In this document: piece after piece, positions 49,642 through 59,763 of the stretch
How the letters are laid out: each line of letters opens with the position of its first letter
Position numbering within the stretch: the first letter of the stretch is position 1
From: Ancylobacter sp. TS-1
Lineage (GTDB): Bacteria > Pseudomonadota > Alphaproteobacteria > Rhizobiales > Xanthobacteraceae
DNA length: 64,000 bases
Assembly: GCF_009223885.1 (NCBI RefSeq)
Contig: NZ_CP045144.1
Span: 620,001-684,000 of the forward strand
Reading direction: 5' to 3'
Translations under genes and position numbers: made by a program
The notes under the pieces: model-generated
The model's database searches: none
Told to the model about the DNA's origin: nothing
Seen by the model: the letters and a program-made list of their open reading frames with translations, nothing else

Positions 49642-50138
49642 GCCCGGCCACGGCCCCCGCGCCGGCGGCCGGCGCCGTGACGGTCGAGGAGGCGCGGCGG
49701 GAGGACCTGCCCGCCATCGTCTCGATCCTCGCCCGCGAGACCATGTTCGGCGTGCGCGACAGCGCCGATCCCGCCGACTTTCCCGACTATGAGCGCGCCT
49801 TCGACGCCATCGCCGCCGATCCGCGCACCACGCTCTATGTCGCGCGGCTGGACGGGCGGGTGGTCGGCACTTTTCAGTTGGTCCTGTTCCGCGCGCTGCT
49901 GCGCCACGGGGCGCTGCTCGCCCATGCCGAGGCGGTGCAGGTGGACCCGGACATTCGCGGCAAGGGCGTCGGCAGCGCGATGATGGATTTCGCCATCGCC
50001 GAGGCGCGCCGGCGCGAGGCCGGCTCGCTGCAACTCGCTTCCAACAAGATGCGCTTCGACGCGCACCGCTTTTACGAGAAGGCCGGCTTCGAGAAGCGGC
50101 TCGACGGATTCAAGATCGACCTCGCCGCGCATGGCTGA
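49638..50138 (+). CDS. GNAT family N-acetyltransferase
   Basis: A 166-residue GNAT enzyme with [17 protein letters not shown] (acetyl-CoA-binding motif A, about 95-111) and [19 protein letters not shown] (motif B). Acceptor unknown. It starts in the gatB stop and is likely co-transcribed with it. Confidence 0.9.
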   Translation: MSPATAPAPAAGAVTVEEARREDLPAIVSILARETMFGVRDSADPADFPDYERAFDAIAADPRTTLYVARLDGRVVGTFQLVLFRALLRHGALLAHAEAVQVDPDIRGKGVGSAMMDFAIAEARRREAGSLQLASNKMRFDAHRFYEKAGFEKRLDGFKIDLAAHG

Positions 50139-50156
50139 GTCGGGCGGCCGGCCGCC

Positions 50157-50798
50157 TCAGGGCAGGCAGCGCGCCATGAAGACGTGCCAGGCCTTGGCGC
50201 CCGACAGATTGTGCCGGGTCTTGTAGTCCTGCCATTCGGCATTGCAGCGGTTGAGGGCCTCGCGGTCGCTCTCGTCCGGCTCCTTCGTCAGCGCGGGCGC
50301 GGGTTCGGGCGTCGGACGGGGGGAGACGGAGGGCACCGAGCTGCGCGGCTTCTGCGCCGGGGCGGCCTCCTTTGCAGGCGTGTCCTGCGCCGGCTGGGCA
50401 CCGGTGCCGGCAAGGCACTGTTTGGCGAAGTCGCGATAGGTCTGGCTGCCGGTCTGGTTCTTCGCCTTCATCTCGTTCCACAGATCGGCGCACTGCTTGA
50501 TCGAGGGCTGCGCCTGCGCCGCGGTCGAGCCGGTCGGCGTGGTGTTGCGCCGGGGCGGCGCCTCGGCGGGCTTGCCGGCCGCAGTGGCGGGCTTTTCCGC
50601 TTCGGCATCGGCCAGACACTGCTTGGCGAAGTCGCGATAGGTCTGGTTGCCGGTCTGGTTCTTGGCCTTCATCTCGTTCCAGCGGTCGGCGCAGAGCTTG
50701 GCCGGGGAGGGAGCCGATCCCGACTGGGCGAGCGCCGCACCGGCGGTCAGCAGCGTGACCGCGCCTGCGAGGAGAAGGAAGGCACTGATCCGCTTCAC
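50157..50798 (-). CDS. secreted protein with three PsiF-like Cys modules
   Basis: A 213-residue protein with a GTG start and a signal peptide (1 to about 24, ending A-L-A-Q). Three modules follow, each about 27 residues, beginning with Cys and ending in Cys-Leu: C-A-D-R-W-N-E-M-K-A-K-N, C-A-D-L-W-N-E-M-K-A-K-N and a diverged C-N-A-E-W-Q-D-Y-K. The first two are nearly identical, also at DNA level. Pro/Ala-rich linkers separate them. Each module could hold one disulfide. PsiF-like in pattern; function not known. Confidence 0.72.
   Translation of the reverse strand: MKRISAFLLLAGAVTLLTAGAALAQSGSAPSPAKLCADRWNEMKAKNQTGNQTYRDFAKQCLADAEAEKPATAAGKPAEAPPRRNTTPTGSTAAQAQPSIKQCADLWNEMKAKNQTGSQTYRDFAKQCLAGTGAQPAQDTPAKEAAPAQKPRSSVPSVSPRPTPEPAPALTKEPDESDREALNRCNAEWQDYKTRHNLSGAKAWHVFMARCLP
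50416..50492 (-). repeat. module repeat, copy 2 of the secreted protein
   Basis: A 77-base stretch nearly identical to 50617-50693 (offset exactly 201 bases, a multiple of three). It codes for the second Cys module and indicates recent in-frame duplication. Confidence 0.75.
50617..50693 (-). repeat. module repeat, copy 1 of the secreted protein
   Basis: The partner of 50416-50492, coding for the first Cys module; only a few substitutions separate the two. Confidence 0.75.
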
Positions 50799-50965
50799 GT
50801 TGGCTGTCCCGTTGAGCTGGCCCGCCCATGGCACGCGGGCAGGGAAATCTAGCCGCTTCGGCACGGCGAGGCGAGCCGGCAATGGCGACCTTGCCAGCGC
50901 GCGGGGCCGGCTCTAGTTCTTGGGGAGGAAACGCCCGCGCCGGGCGACGAGAAGGCTCGCGCTCC

Positions 50966-51676
50966 ATGGCCCAACTCCAGACCCGCCCCATCAAGCTCTA
51001 TTTCTGGCCGACGCCGAACGGCTGGAAGATCACCATCATGCTCGAGGAATGCGGGCTTCCCTATGAGGTGATCCCGCTGAACATCGGCCGTGGCGACCAG
51101 TTCAAGCCGGAATTCCTCGCCCTCTCGCCCAACAACAAGATGCCCGCCATCGTCGACCCCGAGGGTCCGGACGGGGCGCCGATCTCGATCTTCGAATCGG
51201 GGGCGATCCTCCAGTATCTCGGCCGCAAGACCGGGCTGTTCTACCCGCCCGACGAGCGCGGTCGGGTCGAGGTGGACCAGTGGCTGTTCTGGCAGATGTC
51301 GGGCCTCGGGCCGATGGCCGGGCAGGCGCACCATTTCCGCATCTATGCGCCGGAGAAGATTCCCTACGCCATCGATCGCTACACCAACGAGGTGCACCGG
51401 CTCTATGGCGTGATGAACCGCCGCCTCGCCGACCGCCCGTTCCTTGCCGGCGACTATTCCATCGCCGACATCGCCTGCTTCGGCTGGGCGAAGCTGTGGG
51501 AGCGGCAGGGGCAGGACATCGCCGAGTTCCCGCATTTCGCCGCCTGGCTGGAGCGGATGCTGGCGCGCCCGGCGGTGAAGCGCGGCCTTGCGGTCAATGC
51601 CGAGGATCGCGCCAAGATCGACATCGCCACCGACAAGCAGGCGCAGGACGTCCTGTTCGGCCAGCGCGCGCGCTGA
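50966..51676 (+). CDS. glutathione S-transferase, YfcG/Nu-class-like
   Basis: A 236-residue GST resembling the YfcG/YghU group, which has disulfide-bond reductase activity. T-P-N-G-W-K is near residue 15, S-P-N-N-K-M-P-A-I near 55 and E-S-G-A-I-L-Q-Y-L near 78. The ATG at 50966 follows the purine-rich GAGAAGG. It lies opposite in direction to the secreted Cys-module gene. Confidence 0.87.
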   Translation: MAQLQTRPIKLYFWPTPNGWKITIMLEECGLPYEVIPLNIGRGDQFKPEFLALSPNNKMPAIVDPEGPDGAPISIFESGAILQYLGRKTGLFYPPDERGRVEVDQWLFWQMSGLGPMAGQAHHFRIYAPEKIPYAIDRYTNEVHRLYGVMNRRLADRPFLAGDYSIADIACFGWAKLWERQGQDIAEFPHFAAWLERMLARPAVKRGLAVNAEDRAKIDIATDKQAQDVLFGQRAR

Positions 51677-51764
51677 TTTCCCGCCCGGCCCGGCGGCGCG
51701 CCGGTGGAGGCATGCGCATTCGGCCTTGACCGGGGGGCAGCGGAAACCTAGACAGGTCGCCGGC

Positions 51765-51793
51765 TTGACACCGCCACCGCCGCAAGGCGATGC
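51765..51793 (+). promoter_or_regulatory. candidate promoter of tRNA-Ser
   Basis: A consensus TTGACA (51765-51770) is followed 17 bases later by CGATGC (51788-51793), a weak -10. A transcript would begin about 4 bases before the tRNA. The -35 is convincing, the -10 is not. Confidence 0.4.
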
Positions 51794-51803
51794 GGGGCCG
51801 GCT

Positions 51804-51895
51804 GGAGACGTGGCCGAGAGGCTGAAGGCACTCGTTTGCTAAATGAGCAGACCCCCAAAAGGGTCTCGAGGGTTCGAATCCCTCCGTCTCCGCCA
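51804..51895 (+). tRNA. tRNA-Ser (anticodon GCT)
   Basis: A 92-base type II tRNA with encoded CCA. GGAGACG pairs with CGTCTCC, the anticodon loop TTGCTAA lies between CTCGT and ATGAG, and the long variable arm is CAGACCCCCAAAAGGGTCT. The T arm carries GGTTCGAATCC. It is followed by an unusually AT-rich stretch (about 51900-51935). Confidence 0.97.
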
Positions 51896-52015
51896 TTTGC
51901 CGTTTTATCTAGAAAATTCAATATTTTATTCCGACCGGCGCCTGCGCGTCGGTCGTCCCGTGGGGGATTGTGCCGGCATGGGCGCGGGTACGCGCGCCAT
52001 CCTGCCGGCACCGCC

Positions 52016-53749
52016 TCAGCGCTTCAGCAGGTTCTGCTTGGCGAGGTCGAGCACCTCGTCGCCGCGCCCGCTCATCACCGCGCGGATCATCCACAGGCCG
52101 AAGCCCTTGGCCTGCTCGATGCCGATGGTGGGCGGCATGGACAGTTCCTGCTTGGCAGTGACGACGTCCAGCACGGCCGGCCCGTCATGCGCCAGCACCT
52201 GCGCGACGGCGCCGGGCAGGTCGCCGGGGTCCTCGACCCGGACGCCGAGAATGCCCATGGCGCGGGCCATCGCGCCGAAATCGGGATTCTTCAGGTCGGT
52301 GCCGAGCCCGACGAAGCCGGCGGCCTTCATCTCCATCGCCACGAAGCCGAGCACGCCATTGTTGAAGATCACCACCTTCACCGGCAGCTTCTCCTGCGTG
52401 AGGGTGATCAGGTCGCCCATCAGCATGGCGAAGCCGCCATCGCCGGAGAGGGAGATGACCTGTCGCGCCGGCTGCGCCGCCTGAATGCCGATGGCCTGCG
52501 GCATGGCATTGGCCATCGAACCGTGCGCCAGCGAGCCGACCAGCCGGCGCTTGCCGTTCATCGCGAGATAGCGCGCCGCCCAGATGGTCGGCGTGCCGAC
52601 ATCGAAGGTGAAGGCGGCGTCCTCGGCGGCGAGTTCGCTGACGACCCGGGCGAGATATTGCGGGTGGATCGGCTTCTGACCCGGCGTGCCGACGGCGAGA
52701 TCGTCGAGGCTCTTGCGCGAGCTTTTGTAGCGGGCGAGGCCGTCGTCGAGATGGCTGCGCTCGGTCTTCACGGTCAGGTGCGGCAGCAGCGCCGAGACTG
52801 TCGCGCCAACATCGCCGACAATGCCGAGATCGAGCTTGCAGCGCCGGCCGAGCTGGGCCGGCCTTATGTCCACCTGCGCGATCCTGACGTCGGTCGGCAG
52901 GAACTGCTTGTAGGGAAAATCCGTTCCCAGCAGCACCAGCGCATCGCAGGCATGCATCGCCTCATAGCCGGAGGCGAAGCCGATGAATCCGGTCATGCCG
53001 ACATCATAGGGGTTGTCGTACTCGACATGCTCCTTGCCGCCGAGGGCGTGGACGATCGGGCTCTTGAGCGTCTCGGCCAGCGCCATCAGCTCGGCATGCG
53101 CGCCGGCGCAGCCGCGCCCGCAGAACAGCGTCACCCGCTCGGCGCCGTTCAGGAGATCGGCGAGCGCCTTGATCTGCGACCCGTCCGGCGTCACCACCGG
53201 CGCCGGGGGCAGCAGGCCGGCGACCGGCGAGATGTCCCGGTTCGGGGCGGGCATCAGCGCCACGTCGCCGGGAACCACGACGACGGCGACGCCGCGCTCG
53301 CCGACCGCCGCCCGGATGGCGTTCTCCAGTACATAGGGCATCTGCGAGGGGTCGGAGACCAGTTCGCAATAGACGCTGCACTCGCGGAACAGGTTCTGCG
53401 GGTGAGTCTCCTGGAAATAGCCGCCGCCGATTTCCGAGGACGGAATCTGGGCGGCGATCGCGAGCACGGGGGTGCGCGTGCGCTGGGCATCGAACAGGCC
53501 GTTGATCAGGTGCAGATTGCCCGGCCCGCAGGAGCCCGCGCACACGGCGAGCTTGCCGGTGATCTGCGATTCCCCGGCCGCGGCGAAGGCCGCCGATTCC
53601 TCATGGCGCAGATGCACCCATTTGATGTGGGGCGAACTCCGCAGGGCTTCGGTCAGGCCGTTGAGGCTGTCGCCGACGACGCCATAGATTCGTTCGACAC
53701 CCGCCCGATCGAGCGTGTCGACCATGAGTTCCGCGACATTCCGTGACAT
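52016..53749 (-). CDS. poxB: pyruvate dehydrogenase (quinone) / pyruvate oxidase
   Basis: A 577-residue thiamine-diphosphate flavoenzyme. It strongly resembles E. coli PoxB throughout: V-G-D-S-L-N-G-L near residue 25, [10 protein letters not shown] with the catalytic Glu near 50, [18 protein letters not shown], and [10 protein letters not shown]. The G-D-G-G-F-A-M motif for ThDP-Mg is near 430. It decarboxylates pyruvate to acetate and CO2, reducing membrane quinone. The C-terminal membrane-binding segment is not easy to judge. It is in a minus-strand group with ThrE, malic enzyme and fumC. Confidence 0.9.
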   Translation of the reverse strand: MSRNVAELMVDTLDRAGVERIYGVVGDSLNGLTEALRSSPHIKWVHLRHEESAAFAAAGESQITGKLAVCAGSCGPGNLHLINGLFDAQRTRTPVLAIAAQIPSSEIGGGYFQETHPQNLFRECSVYCELVSDPSQMPYVLENAIRAAVGERGVAVVVVPGDVALMPAPNRDISPVAGLLPPAPVVTPDGSQIKALADLLNGAERVTLFCGRGCAGAHAELMALAETLKSPIVHALGGKEHVEYDNPYDVGMTGFIGFASGYEAMHACDALVLLGTDFPYKQFLPTDVRIAQVDIRPAQLGRRCKLDLGIVGDVGATVSALLPHLTVKTERSHLDDGLARYKSSRKSLDDLAVGTPGQKPIHPQYLARVVSELAAEDAAFTFDVGTPTIWAARYLAMNGKRRLVGSLAHGSMANAMPQAIGIQAAQPARQVISLSGDGGFAMLMGDLITLTQEKLPVKVVIFNNGVLGFVAMEMKAAGFVGLGTDLKNPDFGAMARAMGILGVRVEDPGDLPGAVAQVLAHDGPAVLDVVTAKQELSMPPTIGIEQAKGFGLWMIRAVMSGRGDEVLDLAKQNLLKR

Positions 53750-53876
53750 GCGTCTGTCTCCGCCAGTATCTGATGGGCGATGGGGTCGGCGGGGGCGTCC
53801 GTCGGCCCGGTTTCATGTCTCGTCCGCGCGCTGCGCCGGCCACGGCGGGCAAGAGGTCGTCGCGTTCGCAGAGCCC

Positions 53877-55148
53877 CTAAGCGGTCTCGGGGGCGCCGAA
53901 GGCGGTGAACTCCTCGATGAGCATCTTGGGCAGGATCAGCCCGAAGGCCATGGCGATCATGACGGCGATGGCCGTGGTGCCGTCCATCACCGCCGCCGTC
54001 AGCAGTTGCGGGGAAGCGTCGGATCCCCCGTTGGTAAGGCCGATCAGGGCGTCGGCCATGCGGAACACGTAGGAGCCGGGGATCAGCGAGACCACCGAGG
54101 CGAAGGCGAAGGCGGCGAAGGGCGTGTGCAGCCGGTTGCTGATCGGCGTCACCGCCGCGCCGACGAACAGGCAGGCGACGAAGGAGGAGGAGGCCGCGCC
54201 GCCCCCCATCGCCAACACCGCCCAATGCAGCGCATGCCCCCCCATCCCCACCGCCATCGGAATCGGAAGCATCCGCCAGGGCATGGAGAAGAAGGTGCCG
54301 TAGGCCGCGATGGCGATGCCGGCCGCCCCAACGTCGACGCCGAGCGGCACGCTCACGCCGCCGCTGCCGAGCGGAATGCTCTGCCCACCCATGTAGAGGC
54401 CGGTGATCAGGCCTACCGTGATCAGCAGCACGAGCAGCCCTGCATAGGACAGGCGCTCGATCGCCAACGGCAGCCGCAGGCGGGAGAGGTCGAGCGCGCC
54501 GTTGAGGAGGTGCGGGCCGGGGACGAGGACCATGCAGGGACAAAGAGCGATCATGGACACCGACGCCGCCGGCATGAGATGCGCCGCCGCCACGGCGACC
54601 AGCCCGGCCAGCAGCGCCGCGCCGAGCGGCTGCGGCAGGGGATTGGCGAACCGATGCGCCAGCCCGCGCCGCAGACAGGCGCCCGCGAAGGCGCTGGCGA
54701 ACACCAACAGGAGGATCATGCTGTCCGTGGTGCCGAAGATGACGGCCAGCGCTGCCGCGCCCGCCCCCGCGAGGCTGGCGAAGCGCAGCAGCGAAACCGG
54801 GGGCAGATGGGCGACCGCCTGGAGCTGCGCCAGCGCGTTCGACAGATCGAGCCGCCCGTCGCGCACGCCATCCATGATCCTCAGCGTTTCGGTGACCTTG
54901 TGCATCTCGACGCCGGCGGGCGTCGCCGGGACGATCTCCAGCCGCTCGCCTCCCTCCGGCAGGGCGAAGCGCAGCGCCACCTCGCCCCATCGCGCGCCGA
55001 CGGAAACCGTCAGCCCGAGATGCGTGGCGAGGCGCGAGACGCTGACCACCGTGCGTTCCGTCGTCTGCCCGTTGCTGAACAGCAGGCCCGCGCAGGCGCG
55101 CAGAAGCGCGATGGCCTGCTCCTCGCCCGCCGGGGTGGTCTGCGCCAT
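53877..55148 (-). CDS. threonine/serine exporter ThrE family protein
   Basis: A 423-residue protein in which both halves of the ThrE family are fused: a soluble N-terminal region then DUF1212 (about 40-250) with several hydrophobic helices, and DUF3815 (about 260-410) with more helices. About ten membrane segments in total. ThrE exports threonine and serine in Corynebacterium; the substrate here is inferred from family only. It begins one base after the malic enzyme gene ends. Confidence 0.82.
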   Translation of the reverse strand: MAQTTPAGEEQAIALLRACAGLLFSNGQTTERTVVSVSRLATHLGLTVSVGARWGEVALRFALPEGGERLEIVPATPAGVEMHKVTETLRIMDGVRDGRLDLSNALAQLQAVAHLPPVSLLRFASLAGAGAAALAVIFGTTDSMILLLVFASAFAGACLRRGLAHRFANPLPQPLGAALLAGLVAVAAAHLMPAASVSMIALCPCMVLVPGPHLLNGALDLSRLRLPLAIERLSYAGLLVLLITVGLITGLYMGGQSIPLGSGGVSVPLGVDVGAAGIAIAAYGTFFSMPWRMLPIPMAVGMGGHALHWAVLAMGGGAASSSFVACLFVGAAVTPISNRLHTPFAAFAFASVVSLIPGSYVFRMADALIGLTNGGSDASPQLLTAAVMDGTTAIAVMIAMAFGLILPKMLIEEFTAFGAPETA

Positions 55149-55149
55149 G

Positions 55150-56769
55150 TCAGACCTTCGGGTAGACGGGTTGGTAGGCCATCGCCTCGATCTGGGCGGC
55201 GATGTCGGCCGGACGCTCGACGCCGGCGAGGCCGTTGTCGAAGATCCGTTGGGCGATGCGCGCGGCCACGTGCAGCGAGGCGGCGCGGATGTCGTGCTGG
55301 GGCGGATAGATGAGGCCGCTGTCCAGTTCCTCCTGCGTCACCAGTTCCGCTACCGCCTGCGCGGCGACGATGAACATGTCCTCGGTGACGCGGGATGCCT
55401 GCGTCGCCAGCACCGCCATGCCCATGGCCGGGAAGATGTAGACGTTGTTGCCCTGGCCGGGAATGAAGGTCTTGTCGCCGAGCCGGACCGGCTGGAACGG
55501 GCTGCCAGACGCGAAGATCGCCCGGCCCTCGGACCATTTATAGGCTTCCTCGGCGGTGCATTCGGAGCGCGAGGTGGGATTGGAATAGGGGAAGATGATG
55601 GGCCGCTCGTTGATGCGGGCCATGGCTTCGATGACCGCCTGATTGAACAGCTTCGGCACCGTGCTGACGCCGACGATGCCGGTCGGCTTGATCTGCTCGA
55701 TGGCGTCGACGAAGGACGCCACGGCGGCGTGGTCGTGGGTGAACGGCTTCTGGAAACCGGCGATGTCGGTGCGCGAGTTCACCATCAGGCCGTTGACGTC
55801 GAACAGCCAGTTGCGCGCGCGGGCCTCCTCGATGGTCAGCCCTTCCAGTACCATGGCCTGGCTGATGAGTTCGGCGATGCCGGTCGCCGCCGAGCCGCCG
55901 CCGAGGAACAGGAAGGTCTGGTCGGTCAGCTTCTGCTTCGAGATGCGCAGCGCGCCATAGATGCCGGCGACGGCGACGGCGGCGGTACCCTGAATGTCGT
56001 CATTATAGGTGCAGGTGCGGTCCTTGTAGCGCTCCAGGATCGGCACCGCGTTGATGTTGGCGAAGTCCTCCCACTGGATGCAGCACTTCGGGAACATCTC
56101 GTTGATGGTCGAGACGAACTCCTCGATGAAGGCGTCGTATTCCGCCCCCCGCACGCGCGGCTGGCGCAGGCCGAGATAGAGCGGATCGTCCAGATAGGTC
56201 TGGTTGTTGGTGCCGACATCCAGCGTGATCGGCAGCGTCATCTCCGGCGGCACGCCGGCGCAGACGGTGTAGAGCGCGAGCTTGCCCACCGGGATGCCCA
56301 TGCCGTTCACCCCGAGATCGCCGAGGCCGAGAATGCGCTCGCCATCGGTCACGACGATGAAGCGGATGTCCTTCTCCGGCCAGTTGGCGATGAGGGACTT
56401 CAGCCGGCCCTTGGCGGTGATGGGCAGATAGAGGCCGCGCGTCGCCCGCAGGATGTGGTCGTATTTCTGGCAGGCCTCGCCCACGGTCGGCGTATAGACC
56501 AGCGGCATGAAGGTCGCCGGATCGGACATCAGCGTGGCGTAATAGAGCGTCTCGTTGCGGGCTTGCAGGTCGCTCAGCAGGAGATATTTCTGCAGGTCGC
56601 TGTCGAGCGTGCCCAGTTGCAGATGCACGCGGGCGATCTGGGTCTCCAGCGTGTCGACGCCGGGCGGAAGCAGCCCTTCGAGGCCGAGCCGGGGCCGGTC
56701 CTCCAGCGCGAAAGCGCTGCCGCGGTTGTGGACCGGATCGTGAAGCAGGGTCGGACCGACGATGGCCAT
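55150..56769 (-). CDS. maeA: NAD-dependent malic enzyme
   Basis: A 539-residue malic enzyme of the larger, single-domain group: T-Y-N-D-D-I-Q-G-T-A-A-V near residue 258, then G-G-G-S-A-A-T-G-I-A (nucleotide-binding). F-I-V-V-T-D-G-E-R-I-L-G-L-G-D-L is near 137. It oxidises malate to pyruvate with reduction of NAD. It is next to fumC, which supplies malate. No C-terminal phosphotransacetylase-like domain, so it is not the large MaeB type. Confidence 0.9.
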   Translation of the reverse strand: MAIVGPTLLHDPVHNRGSAFALEDRPRLGLEGLLPPGVDTLETQIARVHLQLGTLDSDLQKYLLLSDLQARNETLYYATLMSDPATFMPLVYTPTVGEACQKYDHILRATRGLYLPITAKGRLKSLIANWPEKDIRFIVVTDGERILGLGDLGVNGMGIPVGKLALYTVCAGVPPEMTLPITLDVGTNNQTYLDDPLYLGLRQPRVRGAEYDAFIEEFVSTINEMFPKCCIQWEDFANINAVPILERYKDRTCTYNDDIQGTAAVAVAGIYGALRISKQKLTDQTFLFLGGGSAATGIAELISQAMVLEGLTIEEARARNWLFDVNGLMVNSRTDIAGFQKPFTHDHAAVASFVDAIEQIKPTGIVGVSTVPKLFNQAVIEAMARINERPIIFPYSNPTSRSECTAEEAYKWSEGRAIFASGSPFQPVRLGDKTFIPGQGNNVYIFPAMGMAVLATQASRVTEDMFIVAAQAVAELVTQEELDSGLIYPPQHDIRAASLHVAARIAQRIFDNGLAGVERPADIAAQIEAMAYQPVYPKV

Positions 56770-56884
56770 GTGACGTACTCCGGAGTGTGCGACGGGCCCG
56801 CATGGGCGGGCGGCAAGGAGGTGCGGCAGGGACGTGCGGCGACAGGGACGTGCGCGACAGGGACTTGCGACGGCGGGCGGAGCG

Positions 56885-58297
56885 TCAGCCGTTCTCGTGA
56901 GCCACGTAGGGCTTCACCATCTTGGCGGGATCGACCACGCGGTTGAACTCTTCCTCCGTCACGAAGGCCAGATCGAGCGCCGCCTCCTTGAGCGACAGGT
57001 CGTTGTCCATCGCGTGGTGGGCGATCTTGGATGCCTTGTCGTAGCCGATCACCGGCGCCAGCGCCGTCACCAGCATCAGCGAGCGGTCCACATACTCGCC
57101 GATCTTCTTCAGGTTGGGCTTGGTGCCTTCCACCAGGAAGCGGCGGAAATTGGTGCAGCCGTCGGTGGCGAGCGTGATCGAGTGGCAGATGTTGAAGATG
57201 ATCAGCGGCTTGTAGACGTTCATTTCGAGATAGCCGCTGGCGCCGCCGAAGCCCACCGCCACGTCGTTGCCCATCATCTGCACGGCCAGCATAGTCAGTG
57301 CCTCGGCCTGCGTCGGGTTCACCTTGCCGGGCATGATGGAGGAGCCGGGCTCGTTCTCCGGGATGATGAGTTCGGCGAAGCCAGCGCGCGGCCCGCACGA
57401 CATCAGCCGGATGTCGTTGCCGATCTTGTAAAGCGAGGCGGCCAGCGTGCGCAGCGTGCCAGAGAACTGCACCAGCGCGTCATGGGCGCCCTGGACCGTG
57501 AACTTGTTGGGCGCGGTCACATAGGGCAGGCCGGTGAGAGCGGCGATTTCGGTGGCGACGGCCTCCGCGAAGCCCGGCGCCGCATTGATGCCGGTGCCGA
57601 CCGCCGTGCCGCCGAGGGCGAGGCGATAGACGCCCTTCAGTGCGTCGTCGATGCGCTCCAGATCGTCGGTCAGCATGCCGGCATAGCCGGACCATTCCTG
57701 GCCCAGCGTGAGCGGGGTCGCATCCTGCATGTGGGTGCGGCCGATCTTCACGATGTCCTTCCACTCCTCCGCCTTGGCGGAGATGGCATCGCGCAGGCCG
57801 GCCACCGCCGGGATGAGGCGGGTGGTGGCGTTGACGCCGACCGCGATGTGCATCGCCGAGGGGAAGGAGTCGTTCGACGACTGGGACATGTTGACGTGGT
57901 CGTTGGGATGGACCGGCGCCTTGGACCCCAGCGGGCTGCCCGCGATCTGGCAGCAGCGGTTCGAGACAACCTCGTTCACGTTCATGTTGAACTGGGTGCC
58001 GCTGCCGGTCATCCATACATGCAGCGGGAACATGTCGTGGTGCTGGCCGGCGAGGATCTCGTCGCAGACGGCGGAGATGAGGCCGAACTGCTGGTCGGGC
58101 AGGCGGCCGCCCTTGTGGTTCGCCGCTGCCGCCCCCTTTTTGAGGGTCGCATAGGCGGTGATCATCTCCCGGGGGATCAGGTCCTTGCCGATGCTGAAAT
58201 GCTCCAGCGAACGCTGGGTCTGCGCGCCCCACAGCTTGTCCGCGGGAACCTGGACTTCGCCGAGGCTGTCGGTTTCCGTGCGCATTTCAGTCATCAA
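56885..58297 (-). CDS. fumC: class II fumarate hydratase
   Basis: A 470-residue fumarase [12 protein letters not shown] (about 317-327) is the superfamily signature and S-Q-S-S-N-D-S-F-P near 135 the active-site loop. [12 protein letters not shown] is near 100. It hydrates fumarate to malate without an iron-sulfur cluster. It is 115 bases upstream of maeA on the same strand. Confidence 0.96.
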   Translation of the reverse strand: MMTEMRTETDSLGEVQVPADKLWGAQTQRSLEHFSIGKDLIPREMITAYATLKKGAAAANHKGGRLPDQQFGLISAVCDEILAGQHHDMFPLHVWMTGSGTQFNMNVNEVVSNRCCQIAGSPLGSKAPVHPNDHVNMSQSSNDSFPSAMHIAVGVNATTRLIPAVAGLRDAISAKAEEWKDIVKIGRTHMQDATPLTLGQEWSGYAGMLTDDLERIDDALKGVYRLALGGTAVGTGINAAPGFAEAVATEIAALTGLPYVTAPNKFTVQGAHDALVQFSGTLRTLAASLYKIGNDIRLMSCGPRAGFAELIIPENEPGSSIMPGKVNPTQAEALTMLAVQMMGNDVAVGFGGASGYLEMNVYKPLIIFNICHSITLATDGCTNFRRFLVEGTKPNLKKIGEYVDRSLMLVTALAPVIGYDKASKIAHHAMDNDLSLKEAALDLAFVTEEEFNRVVDPAKMVKPYVAHENG

Positions 58298-58468
58298 GGA
58301 GCCTCCCCAGGCAGGACGAACGCCGCGTTCGCGGTCCGTCTATATTGAGAGCATGCAATCCCTTAGTGACGGGCGACGCAAGGTGATTGTGTGCTCCGGC
58401 CCGGCTCGCGCTGCCGTCGGTTCGCAGCATGGTGAATCGGCCGGCCGGGCCGGTCCTCGCGGGCGGCG

Positions 58469-58762
58469 CTAGGACCCCACGACGCCGTCCTTGACCACCA
58501 CCCGGTACCCCATCAGTTCGGTCTTCGCGAACAATCCGGCCTTGCTGTACGGGTCTTCCGCCATGAGCTTCTCGGCCGCCGCGCGGTCTTCCGCCTCATA
58601 GACCATGACCGAGCCGCAGGGCTTGCCTTCCTCGTCGAGCATCGGGCCCGCGAAGACGAGGCTTCCGGCGATGGCGCGCAGGTAGTCGAGATGCGCCGGG
58701 CGGGTCTCAAGACGCAGTGGGAGGGCGCCGGGGCGGTCATGGGCGGTCAGGACGAATTGCAC
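58469..58762 (-). CDS. YciI family protein
   Basis: A 97-residue YciI-like protein of ferredoxin-like fold. It starts with a GTG preceded by AGGAG 9 bases upstream: M-Q-F-V-L-T-A-H-D-R-P-G-A. A conserved His14-type residue is here H9 with D10, and D-P-Y-S-K-A-G-L-F is the second conserved segment. Related proteins may be small enzymes; function unknown. It follows the LysR gene on the same strand by 101 bases. Confidence 0.85.
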   Translation of the reverse strand: MQFVLTAHDRPGALPLRLETRPAHLDYLRAIAGSLVFAGPMLDEEGKPCGSVMVYEAEDRAAAEKLMAEDPYSKAGLFAKTELMGYRVVVKDGVVGS

Positions 58763-58863
58763 GGAAGGAACTCCTTGGCTGGTGGAAGGGGTGAGGGGGA
58801 AGGTAGGATGTCCGAAAGTCGGTCGCATCCTTTATCGGATGGCAAGGCGCATCGCGCGGCGCC

Positions 58864-59739
58864 TCAGGACATGTCCGGGCTCATGGACCGGGCAAGGTCG
58901 AGGAAGGCCCGGATCGTTTTCGCCTGGCTGCGCTCGCTGAGGCAGATCAGTGCCTCGTCCATCAGCACCGGCTCGCCTCGGATCGTGATCTTGACCAGCC
59001 GGGGATCGAGCCCGAATTCGGCCTCGGAGACGAAGCCGATGCCGAGGCCGGAGGCCACGATCTCGCGCACCGCCTCGCGGCCCTCGGCCTCGATGGCGAA
59101 TTTCAGCTCGACCCCTGTTTTCGCCGCTGCCTCCTCCAGCCGGCGCCGGGTCTTGGAGCCCACTTCCCGGCCGACCAGCGGGAGCGCCGCGAGTTCGGTG
59201 AGCGACAGCGACGAGGTGCCCGCGAGCGGGTTGTCACGGCTGGTGAAGGCGGTGATCGGGGTCGCGTTCAGCCGGATGATATCGAAGTCGCGGCTGGGGT
59301 TCAGGTCGCCGAGCACGCCGATATCGGCCTCGTAGGCGAGCAGGTTCTCCACCACCGTCTCGGTATTGCCCGAGCGCACCGAGACCATCACGCCGGGATA
59401 GCGCTCGCGGAAGACGCGCAGCACGTGGACGATGTGGTGGGCGGCGTCCGCGACGATGCGCAGCCGGCCCGATCGCAGGGCGCGCGATTCCGACAGAAGC
59501 TCCAGCGCCTGACCCTCGGCGTCGAACAGGCGGCGGGTGATGGCCAGAAGCTCCTCGCCGGCGGGGGTCAGCGTGACCTGCCGGCGCTCGCGGTTGAAGA
59601 GCAGGACGTCGTACTCGGACTCGAGCTTGCGCACCTGATCGGAGATCGCCGGCTGCGTGAGATAAAGCTCCGCCGCCGCGCGCGAGAAGCCGCCGGAAAT
59701 GGCGACGTGATGAAACGCACGAAGCTGCACATAGCGCAT
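58864..59739 (-). CDS. LysR-type transcription regulator of the phosphonate operon
   Basis: A 291-residue LysR protein: an N-terminal winged helix-turn-helix (Q-L-R-A-F-H-H-V-A-I ... A-A-A-E-L-Y-L-T-Q-P-A-I-S, residues 5-33) and a C-terminal effector domain of about 200 residues. It is divergent from phnW, with 146 bases between the starts. By the usual LysR logic it activates phnW-pbfA-phnX, with 2-aminoethylphosphonate or a related compound as inducer. That assignment is inference from gene position. Confidence 0.85.
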   Translation of the reverse strand: MRYVQLRAFHHVAISGGFSRAAAELYLTQPAISDQVRKLESEYDVLLFNRERRQVTLTPAGEELLAITRRLFDAEGQALELLSESRALRSGRLRIVADAAHHIVHVLRVFRERYPGVMVSVRSGNTETVVENLLAYEADIGVLGDLNPSRDFDIIRLNATPITAFTSRDNPLAGTSSLSLTELAALPLVGREVGSKTRRRLEEAAAKTGVELKFAIEAEGREAVREIVASGLGIGFVSEAEFGLDPRLVKITIRGEPVLMDEALICLSERSQAKTIRAFLDLARSMSPDMS

Positions 59740-59763
59740 GGCGTGGCGGTCCCTGACGACGCT

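Noticed and set aside
51836..53746. A 636-residue plus-strand frame starting inside tRNA-Ser
   Set aside because: It is antisense to poxB and begins within a tRNA.
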